44,193 nt of DNA, from assembly GCA_913065005.1 (NCBI GenBank), contig CAJYAJ010000010.1:1-44193 (forward strand). Reading direction: 5' to 3'. The notes beneath the pieces were generated by a model. It worked only from the letters and a program-made list of their open reading frames with translations, was not told the origin of the DNA and searched no databases. Source of the DNA: an uncultured Verrucomicrobiota bacterium (GTDB taxonomy: Bacteria; Verrucomicrobiota; Kiritimatiellia; Kiritimatiellales; Pontiellaceae). The position numbers were made by a program, and so were the translations under genes. Positions 8,136-16,589 of the stretch are shown in pieces. The first letter of the stretch is position 1; the number at the start of each line of letters is the position of its first letter.

Positions 8136-9749
8136 ATGAAAACAGAAAATCAAGTATATGACTATCTCGTCATTGGAAGCGGATTAGCCGGACTCTCCGC
8201 CGCCATAGAACTTAGCCAGCACGGCCAAGTGCTCGTCGCCACAAAGGTAGCAACCATCGAATCAAACAGTTTTTATGCACAAGGAGGGATTGCCTGTGTA
8301 ATGGATCCTGACGACTCGCCCGATGATCACATCAAAGACACCCTCAACTCCGGATGCGGTCTCTCCAAAGAAGAGATCACCCAAGAAATCATATCCCACG
8401 GGCAAGACCGAATTAAAGCTCTCGAAAAATTAGGGTTAAAATTCGACCTCCGAAAAGGCAAAGAGACCGAATATGATCTCGGAAAAGAAGGCGGACATTC
8501 ACACCGACGCATTCTTCACTGCGGAGATATCACCGGACAAGCCGTCATGCATACCCTGCAAGCATCAATACAAAAAAACCCTAACATCACACTCCTAGAA
8601 AACGTCATGGCGATTGATCTCATCACCACCAGCTGGCTTAAAATGGAAGGTCCAAACCACTGTATCGGAGCCTATTTTCTCGATCGAACTGCCAACAAAA
8701 TCATCTCCGTTCAAGCAGGTGCCACCCTCCTCGCCTGCGGGGGTGTCGGCAAAGTCTATCCCTACACCTCCAATCCCGACGTAGCCACCGGCGACGGCAT
8801 CGCCATGGCATGGCGCGCCGGACTCCCCATCCGCAACATGGAATTTATTCAATTCCACCCCACCTGCCTGTACCATCCCGATGCTAAATCATTCCTCATT
8901 TCAGAAGCCGTTCGAGGCGAAGGCGCCAAACTAATGGACCTGCGTGGACATGCATTCATGGAAACCTATGACCCCCGAGGATCACTCGCCACCCGCGATA
9001 TCACCGCCCGTGCCATTGATTCAGTCATGAAGATAAACGGAGATCCATATGTCTATCTCGACATCACCCATCGATCCGAATCCTTTCTCCGAGAACGCTT
9101 CCCGAATCTATACACTGCCTGCCTACGGTACGGCATCAACATGGCAACCGATCCCATACCCGTCGTACCCGCCGCCCACTATTCATGCGGAGGAATCGCC
9201 GCCGACGTAGACGGAAAAACCAATCTATCCGGACTCTTTGCCGCCGGTGAAACCGCCAACACAGGTCTCCATGGAGCCAATCGACTCGCCAGCAACTCCT
9301 TGCTTGAAGCGACCGTCTGCGGTCATCAAGCGGCCCATGCCATGCGGAAAAGCCATCGCAAAGAAAATGTTGAAATCAACATCCCCAGCTGGAAAAAAGG
9401 CGTAGCCGTCTCCTCCGATGAAGCCGTTGTCGTAGAACACAACTGGAATGAAGTACGAACTTGCATGTGGGATTATGTCGGCATTGTACGAACCGAACGC
9501 CGACTCAACCGAGCACGAGCACGCATTCAAAACTTACGAAAAGAAATCAAACAGTATTATGGCGACTACCTCGTCACATCCGATCTACTCGAACTACGAA
9601 ACTTAGCAGACGTAGCTGAACTCATCATTCGCAGCGCACTCACTCGCAAAGAGAGCCGTGGATTGCATCACATGGTTGATTTTCCAGAAAACAACGAAGA
9701 TAAAAGAGATACAGTTATTCAAGATGCCCCCGGCGGCCCCCTCACCTGA
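8136..9749 (+). CDS. nadB: L-aspartate oxidase
   Basis: This FAD enzyme oxidises L-aspartate to iminoaspartate, the first step of de novo NAD synthesis, using oxygen or fumarate as acceptor. The 537-residue protein opens with the dinucleotide-binding motif VIGSGLAGLSAA (Gly14, Gly16, Gly19). It has the family block FYAQGGIACVMDPDDSPDDH, the central GEGAKLMDLRG region and the FAD-contacting GLHGANRLASNSLLEA segment. The C-terminal helical domain contains RTERRLNRARARI. The related fumarate reductase/succinate dehydrogenase flavoproteins are less likely because of the length and the LASNSLLE motif. No nadA or nadC lies nearby. It follows prfA by 37 bp and converges on the zinc-ribbon gene with a 7-bp gap. 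Confidence 0.95.
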   Translation: MKTENQVYDYLVIGSGLAGLSAAIELSQHGQVLVATKVATIESNSFYAQGGIACVMDPDDSPDDHIKDTLNSGCGLSKEEITQEIISHGQDRIKALEKLGLKFDLRKGKETEYDLGKEGGHSHRRILHCGDITGQAVMHTLQASIQKNPNITLLENVMAIDLITTSWLKMEGPNHCIGAYFLDRTANKIISVQAGATLLACGGVGKVYPYTSNPDVATGDGIAMAWRAGLPIRNMEFIQFHPTCLYHPDAKSFLISEAVRGEGAKLMDLRGHAFMETYDPRGSLATRDITARAIDSVMKINGDPYVYLDITHRSESFLRERFPNLYTACLRYGINMATDPIPVVPAAHYSCGGIAADVDGKTNLSGLFAAGETANTGLHGANRLASNSLLEATVCGHQAAHAMRKSHRKENVEINIPSWKKGVAVSSDEAVVVEHNWNEVRTCMWDYVGIVRTERRLNRARARIQNLRKEIKQYYGDYLVTSDLLELRNLADVAELIIRSALTRKESRGLHHMVDFPENNEDKRDTVIQDAPGGPLT

Positions 9750-9756
9750 GGTGTAT

Positions 9757-10002
9757 TTAAAACTGCGACTGATTATTCACAATCAACACATCATTCAATT
9801 TTCCACAGCGCGGGCATTGATTCATAGGACGCCGATTCGAAACCGAATACACATGCTCACAACCTGAACAAAAATGAACATGCTCACGCTCCTTTAACGG
9901 TCGATACGAAGACCGAAATCGCTCATATAACGCCAACACACCAATCCCCAATAGAGGAAAGGCAAGAAGCAGCATAATCAGCAAAGATAACGAAAGATTC
10001 AT
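9757..10002 (-). CDS. Small membrane-anchored zinc-ribbon protein
   Basis: An 81-residue protein with one N-terminal membrane helix (about residues 4-25, LSLLIMLLLAFPLLGIGVLA). A small cytoplasmic or periplasmic domain follows, with two CxxC knuckles: CSGC (near 45-48) and CPRC (near 63-66). This is a classic zinc ribbon. The family is not recognised. The start overlaps the stop of the TonB-like gene as ATGA, placing it as the last gene of the second ExbB/ExbD operon. It could be an assembly or regulatory accessory of that system, but this rests on position only. Confidence 0.75.
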   Translation of the reverse strand: MNLSLSLLIMLLLAFPLLGIGVLALYERFRSSYRPLKEREHVHFCSGCEHVYSVSNRRPMNQCPRCGKLNDVLIVNNQSQF

Positions 10003-10691
10003 GGCATCTCCTTTGCAGATCGACTTCGCACTTCAACCCAACCCGACTCCCGCGAACCCGGTTCAAACGGCATGGCATATAAAGCACGAACCACCGCTTG
10101 ATTCCAAACTCCATTTTCAATCGGCGATTCAACAAAAAGATGTTTCACCCGCCCGTGCTCAGAAACGTCAACTTGCGCACGAACCAAAAAAGATCCCTCC
10201 ACCTCAACCGGCATCTCAAACGAAGAGGCTACCCAACGCCGCCGTAGATTATCACTCACCACCACCGATGAATCTCCATGGGGTTCCCACCTCAATGCAT
10301 AGGCTGGTTCCTCCACAACAGGAATTCCCCGCTCATCAAAATCACTCAATACAACCAACGGCTTTCTCTGATCGACCGCATAACCAGTATCCAAAAAATA
10401 TTCCCGCTGAACCGTCTTTGCAAACCGTAATTCTGTACGCATGGTAGACCCATCGATTGCAGCGCTATAACCCACCGATGAAGGAAACGCAAAAAGCAAC
10501 GGGGATTGGACTTCACGAACATCATAATCCAATCTTGGACCACGACCCGAATGAATCCAATACGTATGCAACCCCCTCTCCGCCGAACGCACTGGTTCCA
10601 ATGTGAGCGTCACCGGTAACAAGCTTAAAAGAGCCAGAACCAAGAGAGCTATCCAAACAAAATGGGGCACATCTTTCACACTGAGATTCAT
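9999..10691 (-). CDS. TonB-like energy-transducing protein
   Basis: A 230-residue protein with one N-terminal membrane anchor (about residues 11-30, VWIALLVLALLSLLPVTLTL) and a periplasmic remainder. The last 65 residues follow the TonB C-terminal domain pattern: a beta strand (VRAQVDVSEHGRVKHLFVESP), a helix (NQAVVRALYAMPFEPG) and a closing strand. In place of the usual proline-rich linker is a longer, more structured middle region, so the match to TonB is distant. The context is strong: ExbD lies immediately upstream with an ATGA overlap, and ExbB lies before that. It would carry the force from ExbB/ExbD to an outer-membrane or periplasmic partner (inference). Confidence 0.7.
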   Translation of the reverse strand: MNLSVKDVPHFVWIALLVLALLSLLPVTLTLEPVRSAERGLHTYWIHSGRGPRLDYDVREVQSPLLFAFPSSVGYSAAIDGSTMRTELRFAKTVQREYFLDTGYAVDQRKPLVVLSDFDERGIPVVEEPAYALRWEPHGDSSVVVSDNLRRRWVASSFEMPVEVEGSFLVRAQVDVSEHGRVKHLFVESPIENGVWNQAVVRALYAMPFEPGSRESGWVEVRSRSAKEMP

Positions 10692-11149
10692 TGATGAGTA
10701 TCCTCACCTCTCAACCCCGTCGCCAACGAAATCGACGCTACCCCCGCTGCTTGAGCCGCACTCCACACATCCACTAACCGACCATGGCTCACTTGCCGAT
10801 CGGCTTCAATAATAAGAACCAGCTCTGGCTCCTTAGCAACCCGAGCCACCAATTGCTCTTTCAGTCTATCCAAATCAATTTGCTCATCATCAAAATAGAC
10901 CCGCTCATCACGCGCAATCGACACCACATCACCACCCAACGCAACGCCCCCATTAAAAACCGCTGCCGGTAATTCTATTTGAATCCCCGGTTTTAAAATT
11001 ACCGGCGAAACCACCAAAAAAAACGCGATTAAAACACACGCAACATCCAATAGAATCGTGCACCCAATCGACCCCCCCCGATAACGCAACCGCGGACGAA
11101 ATTTTCGAAACTGCACCCCTTGTCGGTTCGGCTGTTCCAAATCAGTCAT
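10688..11149 (-). CDS. exbD: ExbD/TolR-type biopolymer transport protein (second envelope operon)
   Basis: I choose ATG 11149 (153 residues). It has a good Shine-Dalgarno sequence (GGGGAGAGG just upstream) and overlaps the exbB stop by 8 bp (ATGACTGA), whereas the frame extends nine codons further. The N-terminus is basic and unusually long. The membrane segment TILLDVACVLIAFFLVV (about 31-47) keeps the conserved aspartate as Asp35, but the usual A-P-L/M-I-D context is altered. The periplasmic domain has the expected IQIELPAA start and a C-terminal ASISLAT strand. Only one ExbD is present here, against two in the first cluster. Confidence 0.85.
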   Translation of the reverse strand: MTDLEQPNRQGVQFRKFRPRLRYRGGSIGCTILLDVACVLIAFFLVVSPVILKPGIQIELPAAVFNGGVALGGDVVSIARDERVYFDDEQIDLDRLKEQLVARVAKEPELVLIIEADRQVSHGRLVDVWSAAQAAGVASISLATGLRGEDTHQ

Positions 11150-11774
11150 GCACCTCTCCCCGCTGCTCCCACTCATCTGCTAAAAATCGAGTAACTTCAT
11201 TAACAGCATACTCCATATTGCTCGTGATACGCTCCACACGACCCAATAAAAAATGGTAGCCCACCAACGCCGGCAACGTGAAACTAATCGCCAATATACT
11301 ACTCAAAAGTGCCTTCCAGATCCCCCCAGAAACATCACCGATATGCGTTAAAGGTGCCATCGCCTCCATCCCAACAAACAACTCCAACAAGCCCACCAAC
11401 GTGCCCAACAAACCTAAGAGCGGCAACAACTGCGCCAAAATATACAACCCGCTCAGATTTTTCTCCAACCGTGGAATTTCTTCCAACCCCGATTTATATA
11501 ACATCGTGCTCAACTGCTCAGGCGCCTCATCCGCATGCAACAAAGCCGTTCGAACCAAATGCGCCACCGGTCCCGGTGTCTCATTACAAATCGTAACCGC
11601 CTCTGCACGATTCCCCCGATTCATTAAGGTAAAGATCCCACTCAAAAAATCTTCCTGCTTAATCTGAGCCCGATGTAAATGAAACCACCGATCCAAAAAC
11701 AAGCCGAGAGCCACCGCCCCACAAACCCAGATCGGCCCCATCATCCATCCACCATTTTGCATTAAACCAAACAT
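11142..11774 (-). CDS. exbB: MotA/TolQ/ExbB proton channel protein (second envelope operon)
   Basis: About 210 residues; ATG 11774 is preferred over a GTG one codon upstream because GGAG sits 8 nt before it. Helix 1 covers about residues 10-27. The core (about 108-180) contains LAQLLPLLGLLGTLVGLLELF and the second polar-lined helix IWKALLSSILAISFTLPALVGY. The family's TTATGL-type motif is replaced by SSILAISFTLP, so the proton-path residues are less canonical than in the first cluster. It follows the giant TPR gene by a few bases and overlaps exbD. Together with exbD and the TonB-like protein it should form an energised inner-membrane complex. Confidence 0.88.
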   Translation of the reverse strand: MFGLMQNGGWMMGPIWVCGAVALGLFLDRWFHLHRAQIKQEDFLSGIFTLMNRGNRAEAVTICNETPGPVAHLVRTALLHADEAPEQLSTMLYKSGLEEIPRLEKNLSGLYILAQLLPLLGLLGTLVGLLELFVGMEAMAPLTHIGDVSGGIWKALLSSILAISFTLPALVGYHFLLGRVERITSNMEYAVNEVTRFLADEWEQRGEVHD

Positions 11775-11778
11775 CACA

Positions 11779-14268
11779 CTACTCCAATTCCTGTCCTACC
11801 GATTGTAAACGATCCCGTATGGCATCCGCCCGTTGTTGTGCCTCTTTCGAAGCTGGAACAGCCGCCTCAACCATTCGATCATATACCGCAATCGCACCCC
11901 TCGGATTTTCCAAATCAGCCTGCAAAGCCGCCGCCGCAAATCCCGCCCGAGTAAACCACACCAAATTTTTCGAACTTCGCACCAATCCCTCACTTAAAAA
12001 AGAATAAACCACCTGCATATACGCCTCAAACGCCTCATCCGGTCGATCCATCTTTTGCGCACAACGCCCCATCTTATAAAGCGACTGCAACCGCAACTCT
12101 CGATCCAAATTGACCCGTTCCAACAAAGCTCGATACCCCTCAAACGCAACTTGATACCGCTCCGGCTGATCTGCACCCAACGCAAACTGACAATCGGCCA
12201 CCCGACCCTGGGCCGCAAAAGCCAACGAATGCTGCGGAAAATTCTTCAACACTTCTTCAAACGCCAAAATCGCACGCGCATGCTCCCCCAACTCCGTCAA
12301 TGCATCCCCCTGAGAAAATCGCGCTTGCGGCAACAACACACTCTCCGGATAAACCCGCACCAACTCACTAAACCGCTCAATTGAAACCGTAAACATACGG
12401 GTTCGCATCGCCGCTCGACCCGCTTGATATAAGGCCTTTTCAGACAACGCATGTGACTGATAATCCATATAAATCCGTAAAAACTGCCGCTCTGCCTCAG
12501 CAAAATCTCCACTATTAAACGCCTGCTCTGCCAACCAAAACAACACCTCCGGCGTCCATATAGAATCCGGATGTTCCACAATAAAACGCCGACACAACCC
12601 CAACGATTCATCCACATTACCCAACATATACACCGAAAACGCCCGCATATAAATCGCCTGTAAAACCGATTCACTCTGCTGATCACTCTGCGTTAATTCA
12701 AAAAAGATGCGTTCCGCCTCCCCATACTCACCCAACGCATACAACAACAAACCTCGCTGCAATCGGCTCAGCTTCACCACCTCAGCATCCACCGCATTAC
12801 GCTCAAGCTGACTATACGTCGCTAAAGCCTTTTCCCACTGCTGCTCCGCAATCCAAACATCCGCAATCCGCAACATCGATTCCACCGCCAATGCATCCAC
12901 CGGATACAGCTCAACCACCCGCTCAAATTCAAACAAAGCCTCTTCCCGAAACCCAATCCGAGCCGACGTTAAACCCAACTGATACATCCCCCGCGCCTCA
13001 TTCGCATGCGCCGGATAGCTTTTCAAAAACTGTTGATATAAAACCCTCGCCTGCTCAAACCGCTCCGCCTGATAATACGCATCCGCCGCCTTAAACAGAG
13101 CCCGAGACGCCAACTCAACCTCTTTATTCCCACGAAACGCCTGTTCAAAAAGATACGCCGCCTCCTCCGGCCGACCCAACTCCAACAACGCCTGTCCCCG
13201 CCCATAATACGCCCACGAACGCTGCGACGACTCCTCACTCACATCTAGCACCGACTGAAACACCTCCTCCGCCCGCTTAAAATTCAACTGCCCCAAAAAC
13301 ACCCGTGCCTTCTGCATCTGCAACCGCAATGCCCAAGCTCGACTCTCCACCTCAACCTGAGCCGCCTCAATCCAACGCAACGCCAACTCCCACTGCTCCA
13401 TCTTCTGGCAGAGTTGCGCCAGCTCCGTTTTACGCTCCACACGCCCAACCGACGTATCAATCCAATCAATGGTCTGCTCCAATAATCGAATCGACGCCTG
13501 CAGATCGCCCCGTTCCATTTCCCTCTCAGCCAAAAAATGCGCCGCCTGCAATCGATACACACGCCCCGCCTCAACATTTTTCATCAACGACTCAAAAATC
13601 GCACCCGCCTCATCCGCATCCGACTCCACAAGAAGCTCCGCCAATAATAACCGAACCCGATAAATCAACTCACCCCCCGCAATCGCCTCCACCTTCCGCA
13701 ACTGCTCCAACGCCTCATCAACTCGATTTTGCTTTCGCAGCACCCAAGCAAGATCATACGCATTCTCAGCCATCGCTTCATCCGACTCAGCCATCGACTC
13801 AAACCGAAGAAAAACCCCTTCCGCTTCCTCCAACCGATCCAACTCGACCAACAAACGCCCCTTCAACCTCAACCGATCGACCGCCATCACTCCCACCGAC
13901 TGATCCCCCTCCAAACGCGCCAATCCCGCCTCGAAATCCCCCAAATTCATATAGGTCCGCGCCACCCAATAGCGCAAGCGCTCATCATCAGAAGCATCCG
14001 AAATTTCATCCAAGACCGCTTCGAAACGCCCTTGTCCCCAAAGCGCATGCGCCAATAAAGCCTGATCTACTAAATCCAGTTCACCGTCCACATCCCGCGC
14101 ATTCGACCGTATTTGCTGCTCTGCAAGTTCATAAAACCCATCCTCCAAAGCCGCAGTAATCTCCATCCGCACTGCATCTGAAAGCGACGCAAACGAAACC
14201 AAAGAAAGCCCAAGCGTCACCACCCAAACCAACCCCCGTCTCACCTTCATCAAACGCATATTGAACAT
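11779..14268 (-). CDS. Giant secreted TPR protein (about 830 aa), first gene of the second ExbB/ExbD operon
   Basis: An export signal precedes LSDAV (VRRGLVWVVTLGLSLVSFAS). Almost the whole length is tandem tetratricopeptide-like repeats, for example LGRPEEAAYLFEQAFRGNKE, FEQARVLYQQFLKSYPAHAN, FREEALFEFERVVELYPVDA and YGEAERIFFELTQSDQQ. Many units carry the A-x-x-x-F/Y and P-x-x-x-x-A pattern. The frame reaches GTG 14271, with ATG codons at 14268, 14259 and 14250; ATG 14250 would give the cleanest signal peptide. It parallels the 948-residue protein at 3.7-6.6 kb in position and architecture. It is probably a periplasmic scaffold or outer-membrane-associated partner of the ExbB/ExbD/TonB-like set (inference). 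Confidence 0.87.
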   Translation of the reverse strand: MFNMRLMKVRRGLVWVVTLGLSLVSFASLSDAVRMEITAALEDGFYELAEQQIRSNARDVDGELDLVDQALLAHALWGQGRFEAVLDEISDASDDERLRYWVARTYMNLGDFEAGLARLEGDQSVGVMAVDRLRLKGRLLVELDRLEEAEGVFLRFESMAESDEAMAENAYDLAWVLRKQNRVDEALEQLRKVEAIAGGELIYRVRLLLAELLVESDADEAGAIFESLMKNVEAGRVYRLQAAHFLAEREMERGDLQASIRLLEQTIDWIDTSVGRVERKTELAQLCQKMEQWELALRWIEAAQVEVESRAWALRLQMQKARVFLGQLNFKRAEEVFQSVLDVSEESSQRSWAYYGRGQALLELGRPEEAAYLFEQAFRGNKEVELASRALFKAADAYYQAERFEQARVLYQQFLKSYPAHANEARGMYQLGLTSARIGFREEALFEFERVVELYPVDALAVESMLRIADVWIAEQQWEKALATYSQLERNAVDAEVVKLSRLQRGLLLYALGEYGEAERIFFELTQSDQQSESVLQAIYMRAFSVYMLGNVDESLGLCRRFIVEHPDSIWTPEVLFWLAEQAFNSGDFAEAERQFLRIYMDYQSHALSEKALYQAGRAAMRTRMFTVSIERFSELVRVYPESVLLPQARFSQGDALTELGEHARAILAFEEVLKNFPQHSLAFAAQGRVADCQFALGADQPERYQVAFEGYRALLERVNLDRELRLQSLYKMGRCAQKMDRPDEAFEAYMQVVYSFLSEGLVRSSKNLVWFTRAGFAAAALQADLENPRGAIAVYDRMVEAAVPASKEAQQRADAIRDRLQSVGQELE

Positions 14269-14575
14269 CACTTAATTATTCCCCACCCATTCAAAAGTTA
14301 AAGTCAATTATCCAGTCATTCCATTCAAACTGAATTGCAAAAAAATAGAATCTACCTCAGACTAGAGTCATGAAAACAATAAACCTAACCCGCCGCCACT
14401 TTCACGAACTCAACACCATTACACTTCTCGCCTGCCTACTCACTCACCCCGCACCAACTCGAGAAAAAAAAACTACATTCACACCCCAGCAACCTCATAG
14501 CTTCTTTCAAAAACAACCCATTCCAGATCCACCCGGACGCCCCCTCCCCTTCATCAACTACCTGTAAAAACAGAA
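14269..14575. other. Intergenic stretch between era and the giant TPR gene
   Basis: About 300 bp with no confident gene. It must hold the promoter of the minus-strand TPR operon. On that strand TTGACT (14307-14302) and AATAAT (14280-14275) resemble -35 and -10 boxes but are 21 bp apart, too far for a standard sigma-70 promoter. A 65-codon plus-strand frame at 14370-14567 has no ribosome binding site and a Pro/Thr/His-rich composition typical of random frames on this C-rich strand. I do not call it a gene. Confidence 0.5.
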
Positions 14576-15505
14576 CTAGGCATAGCCCAACTTCTTCAAA
14601 ATCCAAAAATTCTTTCGCCAATTTTTCTCCACCTTCACCATCAACTTCAACGCAATCCGAATACCATACATCTCATAAAGCTCACGCTCAGCCTCTTCGC
14701 GAACCGTTTTGATCAACCGCCCTTTTTCCCCAATCACAATCCCCTTTTGCGAATGCCGCTCCACAAACACCGACGCCTCCACCTTCCACTTCTTCTCACC
14801 CTCATCAATCGACTCCACCCAAACCGCCACAGCATGCGGCAACTCCTGATGCAACCGATTAAACAACTTCTCACGAATCACATCCGCCATATTAAGTTTT
14901 CGCGGATAATCCGTCAGCACATCCTCCGGAAACAACGGCGGTCCCTCCGGCATCGTCTCCCGCAACACATCGATCAACGCTCGAACCCCCGCACCATCCA
15001 ACGCAGAAAACTCCATCCACATCGGCTTCACCCCACTCTCCTTCTCCTCCGCCACAGCCGCCCATAAATCCTTATACGCCCTATGAAATGCCTGCCCCAC
15101 ATCCCGCTTATTCAACCCAAAGAAAACCGGCACCTCCGCCCGCGCCAACCGCCGAAACCAACCCTCATCCACCTGAGCCGGCGCCACCGAACCATCCAGC
15201 ACCAACAACACAGCATCCACCCCCTCCGCCGCCGAACGCGCCGCCTTATTCATATTTTTTCCAAGATCCCCCTCCGCTTTATGCACCCCCGGCGTATCTA
15301 AAAAAACCAACTGCCCCTCCGGCTCACTCAAAATCACCCGAATCACATTCCGCGTCGTCTGAACCCGATCACTCACGATGCTCACTTTCTCGCCAACCAT
15401 GCCATTCAACAACGTAGACTTCCCCACATTCGTCTGCCCCACGATCGCAACCAAACCCGATCGATACACAACCTCTTTATTCTCTTCCTCATTCATCATG
15501 CTCAA
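14576..15505 (-). CDS. era: GTPase Era
   Basis: An essential GTPase that binds the 3' end of 16S rRNA and aids 30S maturation. The 309-residue protein has G1 GQTNVGKST (23-31), a G2 region with TTRN (50-53), G3 DTPG (70-73), G4 NKRD (132-135) and a G5-like SALDG. The C-terminal KH domain carries VERHSQKGIVIGEKGRLIK, with the GxxG-type loop that contacts rRNA. EngA/Der is excluded because there is one G domain plus a KH domain. The exact start among the clustered Met codons 1, 3 and 4 is uncertain. The gene is divergent from the PPIase gene across 91 bp, in which I see no clear promoter. Confidence 0.96.
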   Translation of the reverse strand: MSMMNEEENKEVVYRSGLVAIVGQTNVGKSTLLNGMVGEKVSIVSDRVQTTRNVIRVILSEPEGQLVFLDTPGVHKAEGDLGKNMNKAARSAAEGVDAVLLVLDGSVAPAQVDEGWFRRLARAEVPVFFGLNKRDVGQAFHRAYKDLWAAVAEEKESGVKPMWMEFSALDGAGVRALIDVLRETMPEGPPLFPEDVLTDYPRKLNMADVIREKLFNRLHQELPHAVAVWVESIDEGEKKWKVEASVFVERHSQKGIVIGEKGRLIKTVREEAERELYEMYGIRIALKLMVKVEKNWRKNFWILKKLGYA

Positions 15506-15596
15506 AACCTACCACAACACACCCAACCGCATAAAACCTTTGCCTTCTCTCTTTTCACCATTGCCACTCAACCCCGCATGCAGTAACTTTTAAAAA

Positions 15597-16589
15597 ATGA
15601 AGACACGATCAACCATCTGCATCCTCCAACTCATCCTCCTGAGCATACCCCCCCTTCACTACGCCCAAACCTCCCCACCCGCCACCCAATCCATTCCCAT
15701 CGATGGCTACGCCGCAAAAGTAAACGAAACCATCATCACCCGCAGTGATATTCGTTCAGCCATGGCATCCATTCTCCCACAACTCTACCGCCGCTATCAA
15801 GGCGCCGAACTCGAACAACAACTCGATCAAGCCTACCTCAACGCACGCGAACAACTCATCGAACAAGCCCTCATCAACGCCGCCTTTGAAACCCGCGGAG
15901 GCCAAATCCCAGACTATTACGTAAACAATGAAATCGACCGCATCATACGCGACCGCTTCAACGGCGAACGAGCCCGCTTCGAAGAAACACTCGCCGCAGA
16001 ACAGATCACCTACCAAGACTACCTCGAAAAAACCCGCCGCAACATCAGCACCTCCATGCTCATCCGAGAAGAAGTTAATCAACGCGCCCGCATTTCACCC
16101 GAAACCATCCGCATCACCTACGAAGCCAATCGGAACAACTACCTCATCCCAGAAAAAATTCGCCACAGCATCATTCTATTACACTGCGGAAGCACCCCCG
16201 AAGAACGAACCCTAAAAACCCAAACCGCCCAACACATCATACAAAAAATTGAAGCCGGAGAAGACTTCAACACCCTTGCTCAAGAATTTTCCGAAGGCGC
16301 CCGTGCCGACCAAGGCGGCGCCTTTCCCTGGCTCCAGCTCAAAGACATCGACACCTCACTCCACTTCCACCTCAATCAACTCAAAACCGGGCAACACAGC
16401 CCCCTCATAGAAGACGACGACCGCCTGCTCATTCTCAAAGTCGACGCCCGTCGCAACGCATCCTATCAACCCTTCTCAGAAGTTCGCCAAACCATTAAAG
16501 AAGAGCTCACCACCCTCGAACAAGACCGCCTCTATCAAAACTGGATGGAACAACTCAAAAAAGAACACTACGTCCGCCGCTACGATTAA
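15597..16589 (+). CDS. SurA-like periplasmic peptidyl-prolyl isomerase (PpiC/parvulin type)
   Basis: A 330-residue chaperone-isomerase for outer-membrane or secreted proteins. A signal peptide covers residues 1 to about 24 (LQLILLSIPPLHYAQ). A SurA N-terminal helical chaperone domain spans about 30-180 and opens with DGYAAKVNETIITRSDIR. A single parvulin domain spans about 190-285: IRHSIILLHC, then LAQEFSEGARADQGGAFPWL, and LKTGQHSPLIEDDDRLLILKV. This last is the family's G-x-x-S-x-x-I motif. E. coli SurA has two parvulin domains, so this is the shorter SurA-like form. The 3' end overlaps the convergent GGQ-factor gene by 4 bp. There is no Shine-Dalgarno sequence before the ATG. Confidence 0.85.
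   Translation: MKTRSTICILQLILLSIPPLHYAQTSPPATQSIPIDGYAAKVNETIITRSDIRSAMASILPQLYRRYQGAELEQQLDQAYLNAREQLIEQALINAAFETRGGQIPDYYVNNEIDRIIRDRFNGERARFEETLAAEQITYQDYLEKTRRNISTSMLIREEVNQRARISPETIRITYEANRNNYLIPEKIRHSIILLHCGSTPEERTLKTQTAQHIIQKIEAGEDFNTLAQEFSEGARADQGGAFPWLQLKDIDTSLHFHLNQLKTGQHSPLIEDDDRLLILKVDARRNASYQPFSEVRQTIKEELTTLEQDRLYQNWMEQLKKEHYVRRYD

Noticed and set aside
13305-14159. 284-codon plus-strand frame opposite the giant TPR gene
   Set aside because: Very Pro/Thr/His-rich composition, no motif, and complete overlap with a convincing TPR protein on the other strand.
14275-14307. TTGACT and AATAAT as a sigma-70 promoter for the giant TPR gene
   Set aside because: The spacing is 21 bp, outside the usual 16-18 bp, and the -10 box would nearly touch the start codon.
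14370-14567. 65-codon plus-strand frame between era and the TPR gene
   Set aside because: No ribosome binding site, no clear signal peptide, and a composition like other chance frames on this strand.
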